Shown here piece by piece: positions 42,751 through 52,623 of a DNA stretch of 64,000 nt. This stretch comes from Variovorax sp. J22P240 (GTDB lineage Bacteria > Pseudomonadota > Gammaproteobacteria > Burkholderiales > Burkholderiaceae_C), in the NCBI RefSeq assembly GCF_030316855.1, contig NZ_JASZYR010000001.1, forward strand, positions 1,364,001 through 1,428,000, given 5' to 3'. The first letter of the stretch is position 1; each line of letters begins with the position of its first letter. The notes beneath the pieces were generated by a model that worked only from the letters and a program-made list of their open reading frames with translations, had not been told where the DNA came from and made no database searches. The position numbers were made by a program, and so were the translations under genes.

Positions 42751-44253
42751 ATGAGGAACACCCGGCTTCCCGCGCTTTGCCTTGTCGCCTCCCTGCTGCT
42801 TGCGGCCTGCGCGGTTCCGCGCCCGCCCGAGCAGGTGACGGCGCCTCTGCCCGCGCAATGGAACACCCCCCTGCCCGCCTCCACCGCCGCGCTGCCGCAC
42901 GGCGGGTCGCTGCCGACCCTGGCCGAATGGTGGCGCCAGCTGAACGACCCGCTGCTGGTCGAACTGATCTTCGCTGCGGAGGCCGCGAGCCCGACGGTGG
43001 CCAGCGCCGGTGCCCGCATCACCGAAGCGCGCGCCTCGCGCGTCGCGGCAGGTGCAGCGCTGATACCCAATCTCAACGGTACGGCGTCGGCCAGCCGCGG
43101 CAACTCCCCGAGTTCCGGCTTTTCCACGGGCGCGACGGGCGGCACGACCGACGGAATCCCCACCAGCCTGCCGATTCTCACGACCGGGCAGGCGGGCCTG
43201 CAGTCCAGCTGGGAGATCGACCTGTTCGGCGGCCTGCGCGCCAACCGGGATGCCAGCCAGGCCCGTTTCGAGGGTGCGGGCGCGCAATGGCACGAAGCCC
43301 GCGTGTCCGTCGCCGCCGAGACCGCCAACGCGTACCTGGCGGAACGCGCCTGCCGTCGCCAACTGGTGGTGTCGACCTCCGATGCCCGATCGCGAGCCGA
43401 GACCGCGCGGCTGACCGACCTCTCGGCACGGGCAGGCTTCACCGCACCGGCCGACGCCGCGCTGGCGCGCGCGAGCGCCGCTGAGGCAGCGGGGCGCCTG
43501 ACACAGCAACGCGCGCTGTGCGCCGTGCAAAGACAGGCGCTGTCCGCGCTGACCGCGATCGAAGCACCCGTCCTCGACGCCAAGCTGGACGCTGCATCCA
43601 TCGACGTCACCTTGCCCGCCGTGCAGGCCGTTCACAGCGTTCCCGCCGAAGCCCTGGCGCAGCGGCCCGACATCTTTGCAGCTCAGTTGGCCGTGGCGGC
43701 GGCCAGCGCTGATGCGGGCGCGGCGTTGGCGCAGCGCTTTCCGCGGCTGACTTTGCAGGGCTCCATCGCCACGCTCCAGGTCCGCGCCGGAGGATTCCGT
43801 GAAACGCTCGATACCTGGACCATCGGCCCCCTCGCGCTCACTGTGCCGATCTTCGACGGAGGCACGCTCGCGGCCAATTCCGAGGCCGCGAAGGCGCGCT
43901 ACGACGAATCCGTCGCCGTCTACAGGGCGCGGGTGCGGCAAGCCGTGCGCGAGGTCGAGGAAGCCCTGATCAACCTGCAAAGCACCGACGAGCGCGCCAG
44001 CGACGCCGAAACCGCGGTGACGAACTACCAGGTCTCGTTCGATGCCACCCAGCAGCGTTACGGCACCGGGCTCGCAAGCCTGTTCGATCTGGAGGACGCG
44101 CGGCGCACCTTGTTCGTCTCCGAGACCGCCCGCGTCTCCCTGCAGCGTGAACGCGCCGAAGCCTGGGTGTCGCTGTACCGCGCCATGGGCGGCGGCTGGT
44201 CGCGGCCCGAATCCGTCGCCACAACGACAACCCCTGTGACTCCGTCGCCATGA
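42751..44253 (+). CDS. Outer-membrane efflux lipoprotein, NodT/OprM type
   Basis: 500 residues. Lipoprotein signal with LLLAAC, then two repeats of the TolC fold with long Ala-rich helices; WEIDLFGGLRANRDASQARFE and FDGGTLAANSEAAKARY are typical family segments. It is the outer channel of the RND pump encoded next; stop overlaps the adaptor start (ATGA at 44250). Confidence 0.92.
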   Translation: MRNTRLPALCLVASLLLAACAVPRPPEQVTAPLPAQWNTPLPASTAALPHGGSLPTLAEWWRQLNDPLLVELIFAAEAASPTVASAGARITEARASRVAAGAALIPNLNGTASASRGNSPSSGFSTGATGGTTDGIPTSLPILTTGQAGLQSSWEIDLFGGLRANRDASQARFEGAGAQWHEARVSVAAETANAYLAERACRRQLVVSTSDARSRAETARLTDLSARAGFTAPADAALARASAAEAAGRLTQQRALCAVQRQALSALTAIEAPVLDAKLDAASIDVTLPAVQAVHSVPAEALAQRPDIFAAQLAVAAASADAGAALAQRFPRLTLQGSIATLQVRAGGFRETLDTWTIGPLALTVPIFDGGTLAANSEAAKARYDESVAVYRARVRQAVREVEEALINLQSTDERASDAETAVTNYQVSFDATQQRYGTGLASLFDLEDARRTLFVSETARVSLQRERAEAWVSLYRAMGGGWSRPESVATTTTPVTPSP

Positions 44254-45404
44254 AAAGAATGAAGCGTTCCACCCTCATCGTCATCGGACTGGCCGTCGTG
44301 CTGGTCCTTGCAGCCGCCGCCTTCTGGCTCACGCGCGGCAAGCAGCCCGAGAGCGCTGCCAAGCCGAAGGAAGCCGCGACGGCTCGGCCGACATTGACCG
44401 TCACCGTCGCCAAGCCGGAGACCAGCGAACTCAGCGTGACGCTCGCGGCCAACGGCAACGTCGCAGCCTGGCAGGAGGCCAGCATCGGCTCCGAATCCAG
44501 CGGACTGAAGCTTGCCGAAGTGCGCGTGAACGTCGGCGACGTGGTCAAGAAGGGACAGGTGCTCGCGACCTTTTCGGGCGAAACCATTCAGGCCGATGTG
44601 GCCCAGGCGCGCGCCTCGCTGGCCGAAGCACGCGCGACAGCCGCCGACGCCACGGGCACCGCTGCGCGCGCTCGCACGCTGCAGGCCACCGGCGCGATGA
44701 GCCAGCAGCAGATCAATCAATATCAGACCGCCGAACAGACGGCCAAGGCAAGGGTCGAGGCGGCCGAGGCCGTGCTGGCGGCACAGCAGGTGCGGGGCCG
44801 CAACACGCAGGTGTTGGCGCCCGATGACGGCGTGATTTCCTCGCGCACCGCGACGGTGGGCAGCGTCGTCAACGCCGGCACCGAATTGTTCCGGCTGATC
44901 CGCCAGGGCCGGCTCGAGTGGCGTGCGGAAATCACGTCGTCCGAACTTGGCCGCATCGCCGTCGGCACGCCGGCCGTGGTCATCAGCGCCAGCGGCGCAC
45001 AGGTCAGCGGCAAGGTGCGCAGCGTGGCGCCGACGGTGGACCCGCAGACGCGCGCCGCCCTGGTCTACGTCGACATCCCGAACGTGCTCCAGAACACGGG
45101 CATCAAGGCCGGCATGTTCGCGCGCGGCGACTTTCAGCTGGGCCGCACCAGCGCGACCACCGTGCCGCAGGCGTCGATCGTTCCGCGGGACGGCTTTAAC
45201 CACCTGCTGCTTCTGCAACCGGACAACCGCGTCTCGCAGCTCAAGGTGGAAACCGGCCGGCGCGTGGGCGACCGGGTCGAGATCACGACGCCGCTGCCGG
45301 CGGATACGCGCGTGGTCGTGCAAGGCGCCGGCTTCCTCAACGATGGCGACCTCGTCCGCGTGGTGGAAGCCGCCGCGAAGCCGGCCATCGAAGCCGCGAA
45401 GTAA
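44250..45404 (+). CDS. RND periplasmic adaptor
   Basis: 384 residues. N-terminal membrane anchor (about 6-26), lipoyl domain halves (ANGNVAAWQEASIGSESSG; VLAPDDGVISSRTATVGSVV), a short helical hairpin with TGAMSQQQINQYQTAE, and a beta-barrel domain. Middle gene of a complete tripartite efflux operon. Confidence 0.92.
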   Translation: MKRMKRSTLIVIGLAVVLVLAAAAFWLTRGKQPESAAKPKEAATARPTLTVTVAKPETSELSVTLAANGNVAAWQEASIGSESSGLKLAEVRVNVGDVVKKGQVLATFSGETIQADVAQARASLAEARATAADATGTAARARTLQATGAMSQQQINQYQTAEQTAKARVEAAEAVLAAQQVRGRNTQVLAPDDGVISSRTATVGSVVNAGTELFRLIRQGRLEWRAEITSSELGRIAVGTPAVVISASGAQVSGKVRSVAPTVDPQTRAALVYVDIPNVLQNTGIKAGMFARGDFQLGRTSATTVPQASIVPRDGFNHLLLLQPDNRVSQLKVETGRRVGDRVEITTPLPADTRVVVQGAGFLNDGDLVRVVEAAAKPAIEAAK

Positions 45405-45415
45405 GGAGCACCGCC

Positions 45416-48400
45416 ATGAATGTGTCGGCCTGGTCCATCCGCAACCCGATTCCGGCGGTGATGCTGTTCGTGCTGCTCACCTTCGGGGGGCTGTTGTCCT
45501 TCAACGCGATGAAGGTGCAGAACTTTCCCGACATCGACCTGCCGACCGTCACCGTGTCGGCGGCGCTGCCGGGGGCGGCGCCCTCGCAGCTCGAAACCGA
45601 CGTCGCACGCAAGCTGGAGAACTCGATCGCGACCATCCAGGGCCTGAAGCACATCACGACCAAGGTGCAGGACGGCGCCGCCACGCTGATCGTCGAATTC
45701 CGCCTCGAAAAGCCGGTGCAGGAAGCGGTCGACGATGTGCGCTCCGCCGTGCAGCGCGTGCGTGCCGACCTGCCGGCCGACGTGCGCGACCCGGTGGTCA
45801 CCAAGCTCGACTTCGCGGCGCAGCCGGTGCTGGCTTTCACGATCTCGTCCACGCGCATGGATGGCGAGGCGCTCTCATGGTTCGTGGACAACGACATCTC
45901 GAAGAAGCTCCTCGCGATCAGTGGCGTCGGCGCAGTCAACCGCGTCGGCGGTGTCACCCGGCAAGTGCACGTCGATCTCGATCCCGAAAAACTGCAGGCG
46001 CTCGGCGCCACCGCCGCCGACATCTCGCGGCAATTGCGCCAGGTGCAGACGGAGAGCGCCGGTGGCCGCACCGACCTGGGCGGCAGCGAGCAGCCGGTGC
46101 GCACGCTCGCCACGGTGAAGTCGGCCGACGAGCTCGCCGACATGCAGATCTACCTCTCGGATGGCCGCCGCATCCGGCTCGACCAGGTGGCCCGCATCAG
46201 CGACACCATTGCCGAGCCACGAGCCGCCGCCTTGCTCGACGGCAAGCCGGTGGTCGGTTTCGAAGTCGCCCGCAGTCGCGGCGCGAGCGAGGTCGAAGTC
46301 GGTGCCGCGGTGCAGAAGGCGCTGGCCGAGCTGCGCGCGCAACGGCCCGACATCCAGCTCACCGAGGCCTTCAACTTCGTCGACCCGGTGCAGGAGGAAT
46401 ACGAAGGCTCGCTGCACCTGCTCTACGAAGGCGCCATCCTCGCGGTGATCGTGGTGTGGCTTTTCCTGCGCGACTGGCGCGCGACTTTCATCTCGGCGGT
46501 GGCGCTGCCCATGTCGGTCATCCCTGCCTTCGTCGGCATGTACCTGTTGGGATTCTCGATCAACGTGGTCTCGCTGCTCGCGCTGTCGCTGGTGGTCGGG
46601 ATCCTGGTCGACGACGCGATCGTGGAGGTGGAGAACATCGTGCGGCACCTGCGCATGGGCAAGACGCCCTATCAGGCCGCGATGGAAGCGGCCGACGAAA
46701 TCGGGCTGGCGGTGATCGCCACCACCTTCACCTTGATCGCCGTGTTCCTGCCGACCGCCTTCATGAGCGGCGTGGCGGGCAAGTTCTTCAAGCAGTTCGG
46801 CTGGACGGCCTCGCTCGCGGTGTTCGCCTCGCTGGTCGTGGCGCGGATGCTCACGCCGATGATGGCAGCCTACATCCTGAAGCCCATCGTCGGCGCCGAA
46901 AAGGAGCCGCGCTGGCTCAGGATCTACATGCGCATGGCCGAGTGGTGCCTGAAGCACCGCTTCACGACGATGGTGCTGGCCACCCTCTTCTTCTTCGGCT
47001 CGGTGGCGATGATTCCGCTCCTCAAGACCGGGTTCATCCCGCCGGACGACAACTCGCAGACGCAGGTGTATCTCTCATTGGCACCCGGCGCGACGCTGGC
47101 CCAGACCATGGCGGCGGCGGAAGAAACGCGTCGCCGCGTGATGGCGATCAAACATGTGCGCAGCGTCTACACCACCGTGGGCGGCGGCAGCGCGGGCGGC
47201 GACCCGTTCGCGAACTTCGGTACGCCGGAGACGCGCAAGGCCACGCTCACGATCCAGCTCGACCCGCGCGGCGACCGGCCGCGCAAGCAGGTGATCGAGA
47301 ACGAAATCCGCGCCGCGCTCGAATCGCTGCCCGGCGTACGCAGCACGGTGGGCCTGGGCGGCTCCGGCGAAAAGTACATCCTGGCGCTGAGCGGCGACGA
47401 TCCCGCCGCGCTCACGACTGCCGCCCGCGCGGTGGAACGCGATCTGCGCACGATCCCGGGCCTCGGCAACATCACCTCCACAGCAAGCCTGATCCGCCCA
47501 GAAATCGCGGTGCGGCCCGATTTCGCGCGCGCGGCCGACCTCGGCGTGACGAGTTCGGCCATCGCCGACACGCTGCGCGTCGCGACGCTCGGCGACTACG
47601 ACCAGAACCTGCCCAAGCTCAACCTCGCTCAACGCCAGGTGCCGATCGTCGTCAAGCTGCAGGATTCGGCGCGCCAGAACCTGGCCCTGCTCGAACGCCT
47701 CTCCGTGCCAGGCGCGCGCGGCCCGGTGATGCTGGGCCAGGTGGCCGCTCTCACTGTCGAGGGCGGCCCGGCCGTGATCGACCGCTACGACCGCTCGCGC
47801 AACGTCAACTTCGAGATCGAGCTGTCCGGCGTGGGCCTGGGCGACGCCAAGGACGCCACGATGAAGCTGCCCTCGATCCGCAGCTTGCCGCCCGGCGTGC
47901 GCGTGGCCGAGGTGGGCGACGCCGAAGTCATGACCGAGCTGTTCGCGAGCTTCGGCCTGGCGATGCTCACCGGCGTGCTCTGCATCTACATCGTGCTGGT
48001 GCTGCTATTCAAGGACTTCCTGCATCCGATCACGATCCTGTGCGCGCTGCCGCTCGCACTTGGCGGCGCCTTCGTCGGCCTGCTGATCGGCCAGAAGGCG
48101 CTGTCGATGCCTTCGCTGATCGGGCTGATCATGCTGATGGGCATCGCGACGAAGAACTCGATCCTGCTGGTGGAATACGCCATCGTGGCGCGGCGCGAAC
48201 ACGGCATGAGCCGCTGGGATGCGTTGCGCGATGCCTGCCACAAGCGGGCGCGGCCGATCATCATGACCACGCTCGCGATGGGCGCGGGCATGGCGCCCAT
48301 CGCACTCGGCCTCAGCACGGCCGATTCCAGCTTCCGTTCGCCGATGGCGATGGCGGTCATCGGCGGGCTCATCACCTCGACGGTCCTGAGCCTGCTGGTG

Positions 48401-48544
48401 GTGCCGGCCGTGTTCACCTATGTCGACGACGTCGAGCAGTGGATCCGCCGCACGTCTCGCCGCATTCGCGGGAAGGTGGGCCACCATGAATCGGGGCCGA
48501 CCCCGTCCCCCCACGCCGAGGAACAGCCCGCGCCCACGCCATGA
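45416..48544 (+). CDS. RND efflux transporter
   Basis: 1042 residues with the duplicated 12-helix RND layout; WSIRNPIPAVMLFVLLTFGG at the start, LVVGILVDDAIVEVENIVRH in the first bundle and IMLMGIATKNSILLVEYAI in the second. Its Asp pair in the first bundle supports proton-driven export. GGAG lies upstream of ATG. Substrate unknown. Confidence 0.93.
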   Translation: MNVSAWSIRNPIPAVMLFVLLTFGGLLSFNAMKVQNFPDIDLPTVTVSAALPGAAPSQLETDVARKLENSIATIQGLKHITTKVQDGAATLIVEFRLEKPVQEAVDDVRSAVQRVRADLPADVRDPVVTKLDFAAQPVLAFTISSTRMDGEALSWFVDNDISKKLLAISGVGAVNRVGGVTRQVHVDLDPEKLQALGATAADISRQLRQVQTESAGGRTDLGGSEQPVRTLATVKSADELADMQIYLSDGRRIRLDQVARISDTIAEPRAAALLDGKPVVGFEVARSRGASEVEVGAAVQKALAELRAQRPDIQLTEAFNFVDPVQEEYEGSLHLLYEGAILAVIVVWLFLRDWRATFISAVALPMSVIPAFVGMYLLGFSINVVSLLALSLVVGILVDDAIVEVENIVRHLRMGKTPYQAAMEAADEIGLAVIATTFTLIAVFLPTAFMSGVAGKFFKQFGWTASLAVFASLVVARMLTPMMAAYILKPIVGAEKEPRWLRIYMRMAEWCLKHRFTTMVLATLFFFGSVAMIPLLKTGFIPPDDNSQTQVYLSLAPGATLAQTMAAAEETRRRVMAIKHVRSVYTTVGGGSAGGDPFANFGTPETRKATLTIQLDPRGDRPRKQVIENEIRAALESLPGVRSTVGLGGSGEKYILALSGDDPAALTTAARAVERDLRTIPGLGNITSTASLIRPEIAVRPDFARAADLGVTSSAIADTLRVATLGDYDQNLPKLNLAQRQVPIVVKLQDSARQNLALLERLSVPGARGPVMLGQVAALTVEGGPAVIDRYDRSRNVNFEIELSGVGLGDAKDATMKLPSIRSLPPGVRVAEVGDAEVMTELFASFGLAMLTGVLCIYIVLVLLFKDFLHPITILCALPLALGGAFVGLLIGQKALSMPSLIGLIMLMGIATKNSILLVEYAIVARREHGMSRWDALRDACHKRARPIIMTTLAMGAGMAPIALGLSTADSSFRSPMAMAVIGGLITSTVLSLLVVPAVFTYVDDVEQWIRRTSRRIRGKVGHHESGPTPSPHAEEQPAPTP

Positions 48545-48608
48545 GGTGGTTACGTCGCAAATTGTTGCAAGTTAGACTAGTCGCATCGTCGTACGACGGA
48601 GGCACACC

Positions 48609-49040
48609 ATGATCCGAATCCACGCGCGTGTCGCGATTTCCGGCGCCCTTCTGGCCACGGCACTGGCGGCAGGCGCCCAGACCGCGGCGGACCTCGCGAA
48701 GGCCCAGCAACGCCACGACCAGCAGATCGCGAAGTGCAACGATGGCTCCCTGGCCGCGCCGGCCCGCGAGGCTTGCGTGCGCAACGCAGGCGCTGCGCTG
48801 GACCGCGCCCGGGGCGGGCCTCCCCGCAACGTCACGAAGCGATCCACGGATCGCCGGTCCACCGTCGTCACGCCGCAAGGCGCACCGGCACCTTCGGGGA
48901 CCGAAACGAACAGGTCGGGTGACCGCCGCTCCACGGTCGTCACGCCGCAAGGCACGCCGGCACCCGCGGGCAGCGAAACGATCAGATCGAACGATCGCCG
49001 CTCCACGGTGGTGCAACCGGCCAACCAGCCCCAGCGCTAG
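48609..49040 (+). CDS. Small exported protein with 24-residue tandem repeats
   Basis: 143 residues. Signal peptide (1-23), a helical segment with two cysteines (KCNDGS... EACVRNAG), then three repeats of a 24-residue unit with the core RS-x-DRRSTVV-TPQG-x-PAP. The repeats are mirrored at DNA level with a 72-bp period (48840, 48912, 48984). Basic, Pro-rich tail; function unknown. Confidence 0.75.
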   Translation: MIRIHARVAISGALLATALAAGAQTAADLAKAQQRHDQQIAKCNDGSLAAPAREACVRNAGAALDRARGGPPRNVTKRSTDRRSTVVTPQGAPAPSGTETNRSGDRRSTVVTPQGTPAPAGSETIRSNDRRSTVVQPANQPQR

Positions 49041-49059
49041 CACGCGCGCCGACCGGGGC

Positions 49060-49764
49060 TCAGGCGAAGCCCCGCTCCTCCGCCACCAGCGAAGCCAGCC
49101 GCTGCACGTCGGCAACGACGAGTGCCTTGCCGTCCTTGGCGAGCACGCCGTCGCGCCGCAATGCGTTGAGCTCGCGCGTCACCTGCTCGCGATTGGTGCT
49201 GATCTGGCTCGCCAATTCTGCGTGGGTCGGGGCGGGATCGAGCCGTGCCTGGTTGTCAACGATGCCTGCCGCACGTGCGAGACGAAGCAACTCGGCATGA
49301 ACACGGTTCTGCACCCCCAGCGTGCTCAGGTCGATGACGCGATCCGACAACTGCCGCACCAGAGCGGCGAGGTTGCGCATCACGCGCTCCGCGACGGTCG
49401 GCTCGTCACGCAGCAACTCAAGGAAGCCCGAGCGATCGAGGCTGGCAACGACACTGGGCTTGAGCGTCACGACGTCGGCGGATCGCGGCTTGCCGTCGAT
49501 GGCGGCAATATCGCCGAAATATTCGCCCTCCTGAAGGTCGCGGAAAGTGACCTGGCGGCCTGCCGCCGAGTACGTCGTCACGCGCAACTGACCTGACACC
49601 AGGAAGAAGACATCGCTCTTGTCTTCCGACCGCAGCAGCAGCGGCGTGCCGGCCGCGACGCTCTGCCATTGGCAGCGCTGGGCGAGCCCATCCAGCCGTT
49701 GCGGCGGCAAGCCCTCGAGCAACGCGATGTGCTGCAGGGCAAGACTGGAACGCTGGAGCGCCAT
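49060..49764 (-). CDS. Crp/Fnr-family transcription regulator
   Basis: 234 residues from ATG 49764. Cyclic-nucleotide-binding fold with GEYFGDIAAIDGKPRSADVV, where the phosphate-binding Arg-Ser pair is present, then a dimer helix and a C-terminal winged helix (THAELASQISTNREQVTRELNALRRDG). No Fe-S cysteines, so not an Fnr oxygen sensor. Targets unknown; divergent from a small exported protein gene. Confidence 0.88.
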   Translation of the reverse strand: MALQRSSLALQHIALLEGLPPQRLDGLAQRCQWQSVAAGTPLLLRSEDKSDVFFLVSGQLRVTTYSAAGRQVTFRDLQEGEYFGDIAAIDGKPRSADVVTLKPSVVASLDRSGFLELLRDEPTVAERVMRNLAALVRQLSDRVIDLSTLGVQNRVHAELLRLARAAGIVDNQARLDPAPTHAELASQISTNREQVTRELNALRRDGVLAKDGKALVVADVQRLASLVAEERGFA

Positions 49765-49909
49765 CGTGTCGAACTCGCATCCAAGACAGCCCGGTTGAAA
49801 AAACCTGTGCGCAAACGCACAGCGCGATTGGCCGCGTGCCGCCACAGTTGCATCCCGTGGTGACTGCAATTCCGGCGGCCACACCTCAAAGCCTCAAGGA
49901 GATTTCATC

Positions 49910-50359
49910 ATGAATGCAAAGCTAATTCTCGGTGTCTCCGCCCTTGCGCTGGCCGGGGCCGTATCCGCTCAGACCGTGCCTGCCGAGCAATGGGTCGGCG
50001 CCCCCATTCGGATGACCAGCCAACTCAGCCGCGCTCAAGTGTCGGCTGATCTCGCCGCGAATCGCTCGGAGATGAACACCGTCGCTGCGGAATACCGCGT
50101 CGGCCCGCCCGACTCGACCATCGGCGCGCTGAGCCGCGCTGAAGTCGCCGCCGACCTGAGCCTGTGGAACAAGTCCGGCATGTCGCAGGTAGCCGGCCGC
50201 GACAGCTTCGATCCGAACAGCGCGGCCTACGCACGCCAGATGTCCGCCTACATGAGCATGCGCAACGGCCCCGAATTCGTGGCGGAGATCCAGCGCATCA
50301 AGGGCTTCGGCGCCAAGTCGACGACCGCCAAGTATCAATCGGACGCCACCGGCAACTAA
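49910..50359 (+). CDS. Small exported protein, DUF4148-like
   Basis: 149 residues with signal peptide (MNAKLILGVSALALAGAVSAQ). Two LSRA(Q/E)V-x-ADL segments (near 39 and 73) form an internal repeat typical of DUF4148-type proteins common in Burkholderiales. AAGGAG upstream. Function unknown. Confidence 0.75.
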   Translation: MNAKLILGVSALALAGAVSAQTVPAEQWVGAPIRMTSQLSRAQVSADLAANRSEMNTVAAEYRVGPPDSTIGALSRAEVAADLSLWNKSGMSQVAGRDSFDPNSAAYARQMSAYMSMRNGPEFVAEIQRIKGFGAKSTTAKYQSDATGN

Positions 50360-50390
50360 GACCCGCAGGCGTTTCCGGCGTCCATTCGCG

Positions 50391-50479
50391 AAACACCGCG
50401 GATCCGGCTCCGCCGGTCCGCTGGTGTTGCCCCCGGCAGGGGGTAGGCGAAGCGACACGAAGTGCGCGCAGCCTGGGGG
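50391..50479 (+). repeat. Intergenic repeat element, copy C (diverged)
   Basis: Shares the GATCCGGCTCCGCCGG block, the CCCCCGGCAGGGGG hairpin and the AGCGACACGAAGTGCGCGCAGCCTGG end with copies A and B. Located between a convergent gene pair, where it may serve as a terminator. Confidence 0.65.
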
Positions 50480-50483
50480 CGAG

Positions 50484-51977
50484 CTATTTGTTCGACATTC
50501 TCTTGGCGACGCGCGGCAGGATCATCACGGCCAGGATGACGACGACCAGCACGATCGACATCGGACGCTGGAAGAACACCGCCGCACTGCCCTCTCCGAT
50601 CGACATTGCATTGCGAAGCTGCGCCTCGGCAAGCGGTCCGAGGATCATCCCGACCACGACCGGCGCGGTCGGAAAGTCGAAGCGCCGCATGACCACGCCC
50701 AGCACGCCGATCGCGTAGAGCAGCACCAGGTCGAATGCGCTTTGCCGCATGCCATAGGCGCCGACCGTCGCGAAGATCAGGATGCCCGCATAGAGCTGCG
50801 GCTTGGGGATCTTGAGCAGCTTGACCCACAGCCCGACCATCGGCAGGTTCAGCACCAGCAGCATCACGTTGCCGATGTAGAGCGACGCGATCAGCGCCCA
50901 CACCAGCGCGGCGGACGTCGTGAAGAGCTGCGGCCCCGGCTGGATGCCGTAGTTCTGGAACGCACCGAGCAGGATCGCGGTCGTGTTCGACGTCGGAATG
51001 CCCAGCGTGAGCAGCGGAATCAGCGCCGCGGTCACGGTCGCGTTGTTGGCCGCCTCGGGGCCTGCCACGCCTTCGATCGCGCCCTTGGTGCCGAACTCGG
51101 CCCTGGCGTCCGCGTCCTTCGCCAGCTTCTTTTCGGTCGCGTAGCTCAGGAAGGTCGGGATCTCCGTTCCGCCGGCGGGGATGCAGCCGAAAGGCGTGCC
51201 GATGGCGGTGCCGCGCAGCCATGCCGGGATGGAGCGCTTCCAGTCGCGGGCGCTCATGTGAACGCGGCTCAGCTTGTTCTGCCCCTCGACGACCTTGCCT
51301 TCGTAGAGCACTGCATAGAGCACTTCAGCCACGGCGAACAGGCCGACCGCGACCAGCACGATCTCGATGCCGTCGAGCAGCTCGGGAATGCCGCCGGTGT
51401 AGCGGCCCTGGCCGGAGATCTGGTCGAGCCCGATGCATCCTGCCGCAAGTCCGATGAACAGCGCCGTCATGCCGCGCAAAGTGCTCTTGCCGAGCACGGC
51501 GCTCACGGTCGTGAAGGCCAACAGCATCAGCAGGAAATACTCGGGCGGCCCGAGCTTGACCGCGAACTCGGCCACGAAGGGCGCGAACAGCGTGACGATC
51601 ACGGTGGCGATGGTGCCGGCCACGAAGGAGCCGATCGCGGCCGTGGCGAGCGCCGCGCCTGCCCGGCCGCTCTTGGCCATCTTGTTGCCCTCCATCGCCG
51701 TCACCATGCTGGCCGTTTCCCCGGGCGTGTTCAGCAGGATGGAGGTGGTCGAGCCGCCGTACATGGCGCCGTAGTAGATGCCCGAGAAGAAGATCATCGA
51801 GGCCGTGACGTCGACTTTGCCGGTGATCGGCAACAGCATGGCGACCGCGACAGCCGGGCCGATGCCCGGCAGCACGCCGACCGCTGTGCCCAGGGCACAG
51901 CCCACCAGGCACCACAGAAGATTGACCGGCGTGATCGCGAGCGCGAAGCCGTGCATCAGTGCATTGAAAATGTCCAT
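50484..51977 (-). CDS. tctA: Tripartite tricarboxylate transporter, TctA
   Basis: 497 residues, about 12 membrane spans, with the family segments [37 protein letters not shown] and [17 protein letters not shown]. Large channel subunit for uptake of citrate or other carboxylates, working with TctB and the TctC binding protein encoded upstream. Confidence 0.94.
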   Translation of the reverse strand: MDIFNALMHGFALAITPVNLLWCLVGCALGTAVGVLPGIGPAVAVAMLLPITGKVDVTASMIFFSGIYYGAMYGGSTTSILLNTPGETASMVTAMEGNKMAKSGRAGAALATAAIGSFVAGTIATVIVTLFAPFVAEFAVKLGPPEYFLLMLLAFTTVSAVLGKSTLRGMTALFIGLAAGCIGLDQISGQGRYTGGIPELLDGIEIVLVAVGLFAVAEVLYAVLYEGKVVEGQNKLSRVHMSARDWKRSIPAWLRGTAIGTPFGCIPAGGTEIPTFLSYATEKKLAKDADARAEFGTKGAIEGVAGPEAANNATVTAALIPLLTLGIPTSNTTAILLGAFQNYGIQPGPQLFTTSAALVWALIASLYIGNVMLLVLNLPMVGLWVKLLKIPKPQLYAGILIFATVGAYGMRQSAFDLVLLYAIGVLGVVMRRFDFPTAPVVVGMILGPLAEAQLRNAMSIGEGSAAVFFQRPMSIVLVVVILAVMILPRVAKRMSNK

Positions 51978-51978
51978 G

Positions 51979-52512
51979 TCAGAGCCACCCCGTGCCGGTC
52001 AGGCCTGGCAGGTTGATGGCCAGGAATTGCGTGAACATCCAGAAAACCGGCGCCGAGATGAGAAGGCCGGTCACGATGTCGATCAGCCAGGTGCGCGGAG
52101 AATTGACGCCCGCCTGTCCGCTGGCCCGGCGCAAGCCCTGTACCGCGAGCAGGTAGCACAGGGTGCAGCTGAAGATGAATCCGATGGTGGTGATGAGCGC
52201 GGCGTTAAGCAGCAGCCCGGCCGACACCCACACGAAGCCGGCCCAGTAGGAATGGACCGCGCCGGAAGGCTCGTCCATCTCGCGAAAACCGCCCGTGCGC
52301 GATTCCCAGATGATCCAGGCGCCGCACACCGTCAGCGCGATGGCGACCAGCCAGGGAAGGAAATTGGGTCCGACGCCGCCGTAGCCGGCCTCGGACGAGA
52401 TGCCGAGCGCGCCGAACGCGAGCGCCAGCCCGGTCAGCAGCACGCCGGCACCGACGAGCGTTTGCGGCCATACCGCCGGAGTCAGCGAGACCGAAGAGGG
52501 TGGAGTTGTCAT
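51979..52512 (-). CDS. tctB: Tripartite tricarboxylate transporter, TctB
   Basis: 177 residues from ATG 52512, with four membrane spans and the PNFLPWLVAIALTVCGAWI segment of TctB. Ends one base before the tctA start. Confidence 0.88.
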   Translation of the reverse strand: MTTPPSSVSLTPAVWPQTLVGAGVLLTGLALAFGALGISSEAGYGGVGPNFLPWLVAIALTVCGAWIIWESRTGGFREMDEPSGAVHSYWAGFVWVSAGLLLNAALITTIGFIFSCTLCYLLAVQGLRRASGQAGVNSPRTWLIDIVTGLLISAPVFWMFTQFLAINLPGLTGTGWL

Positions 52513-52623
52513 TCTTTTGTCCCTGAGTCGAGATCGAAGGACCCCTTCCGACAGCACCGCCGGGCCAGCGTTGGCGGGCCCGGCGGCACGGCCGCTGTCA
52601 GGGGGAGAGCGAGGCGACCAGGG

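Noticed and set aside
44923..48489. Long Arg/Ala-rich frame overlapping the RND genes on the plus strand
   Set aside because: Out-of-frame reading of the adaptor and RND genes.
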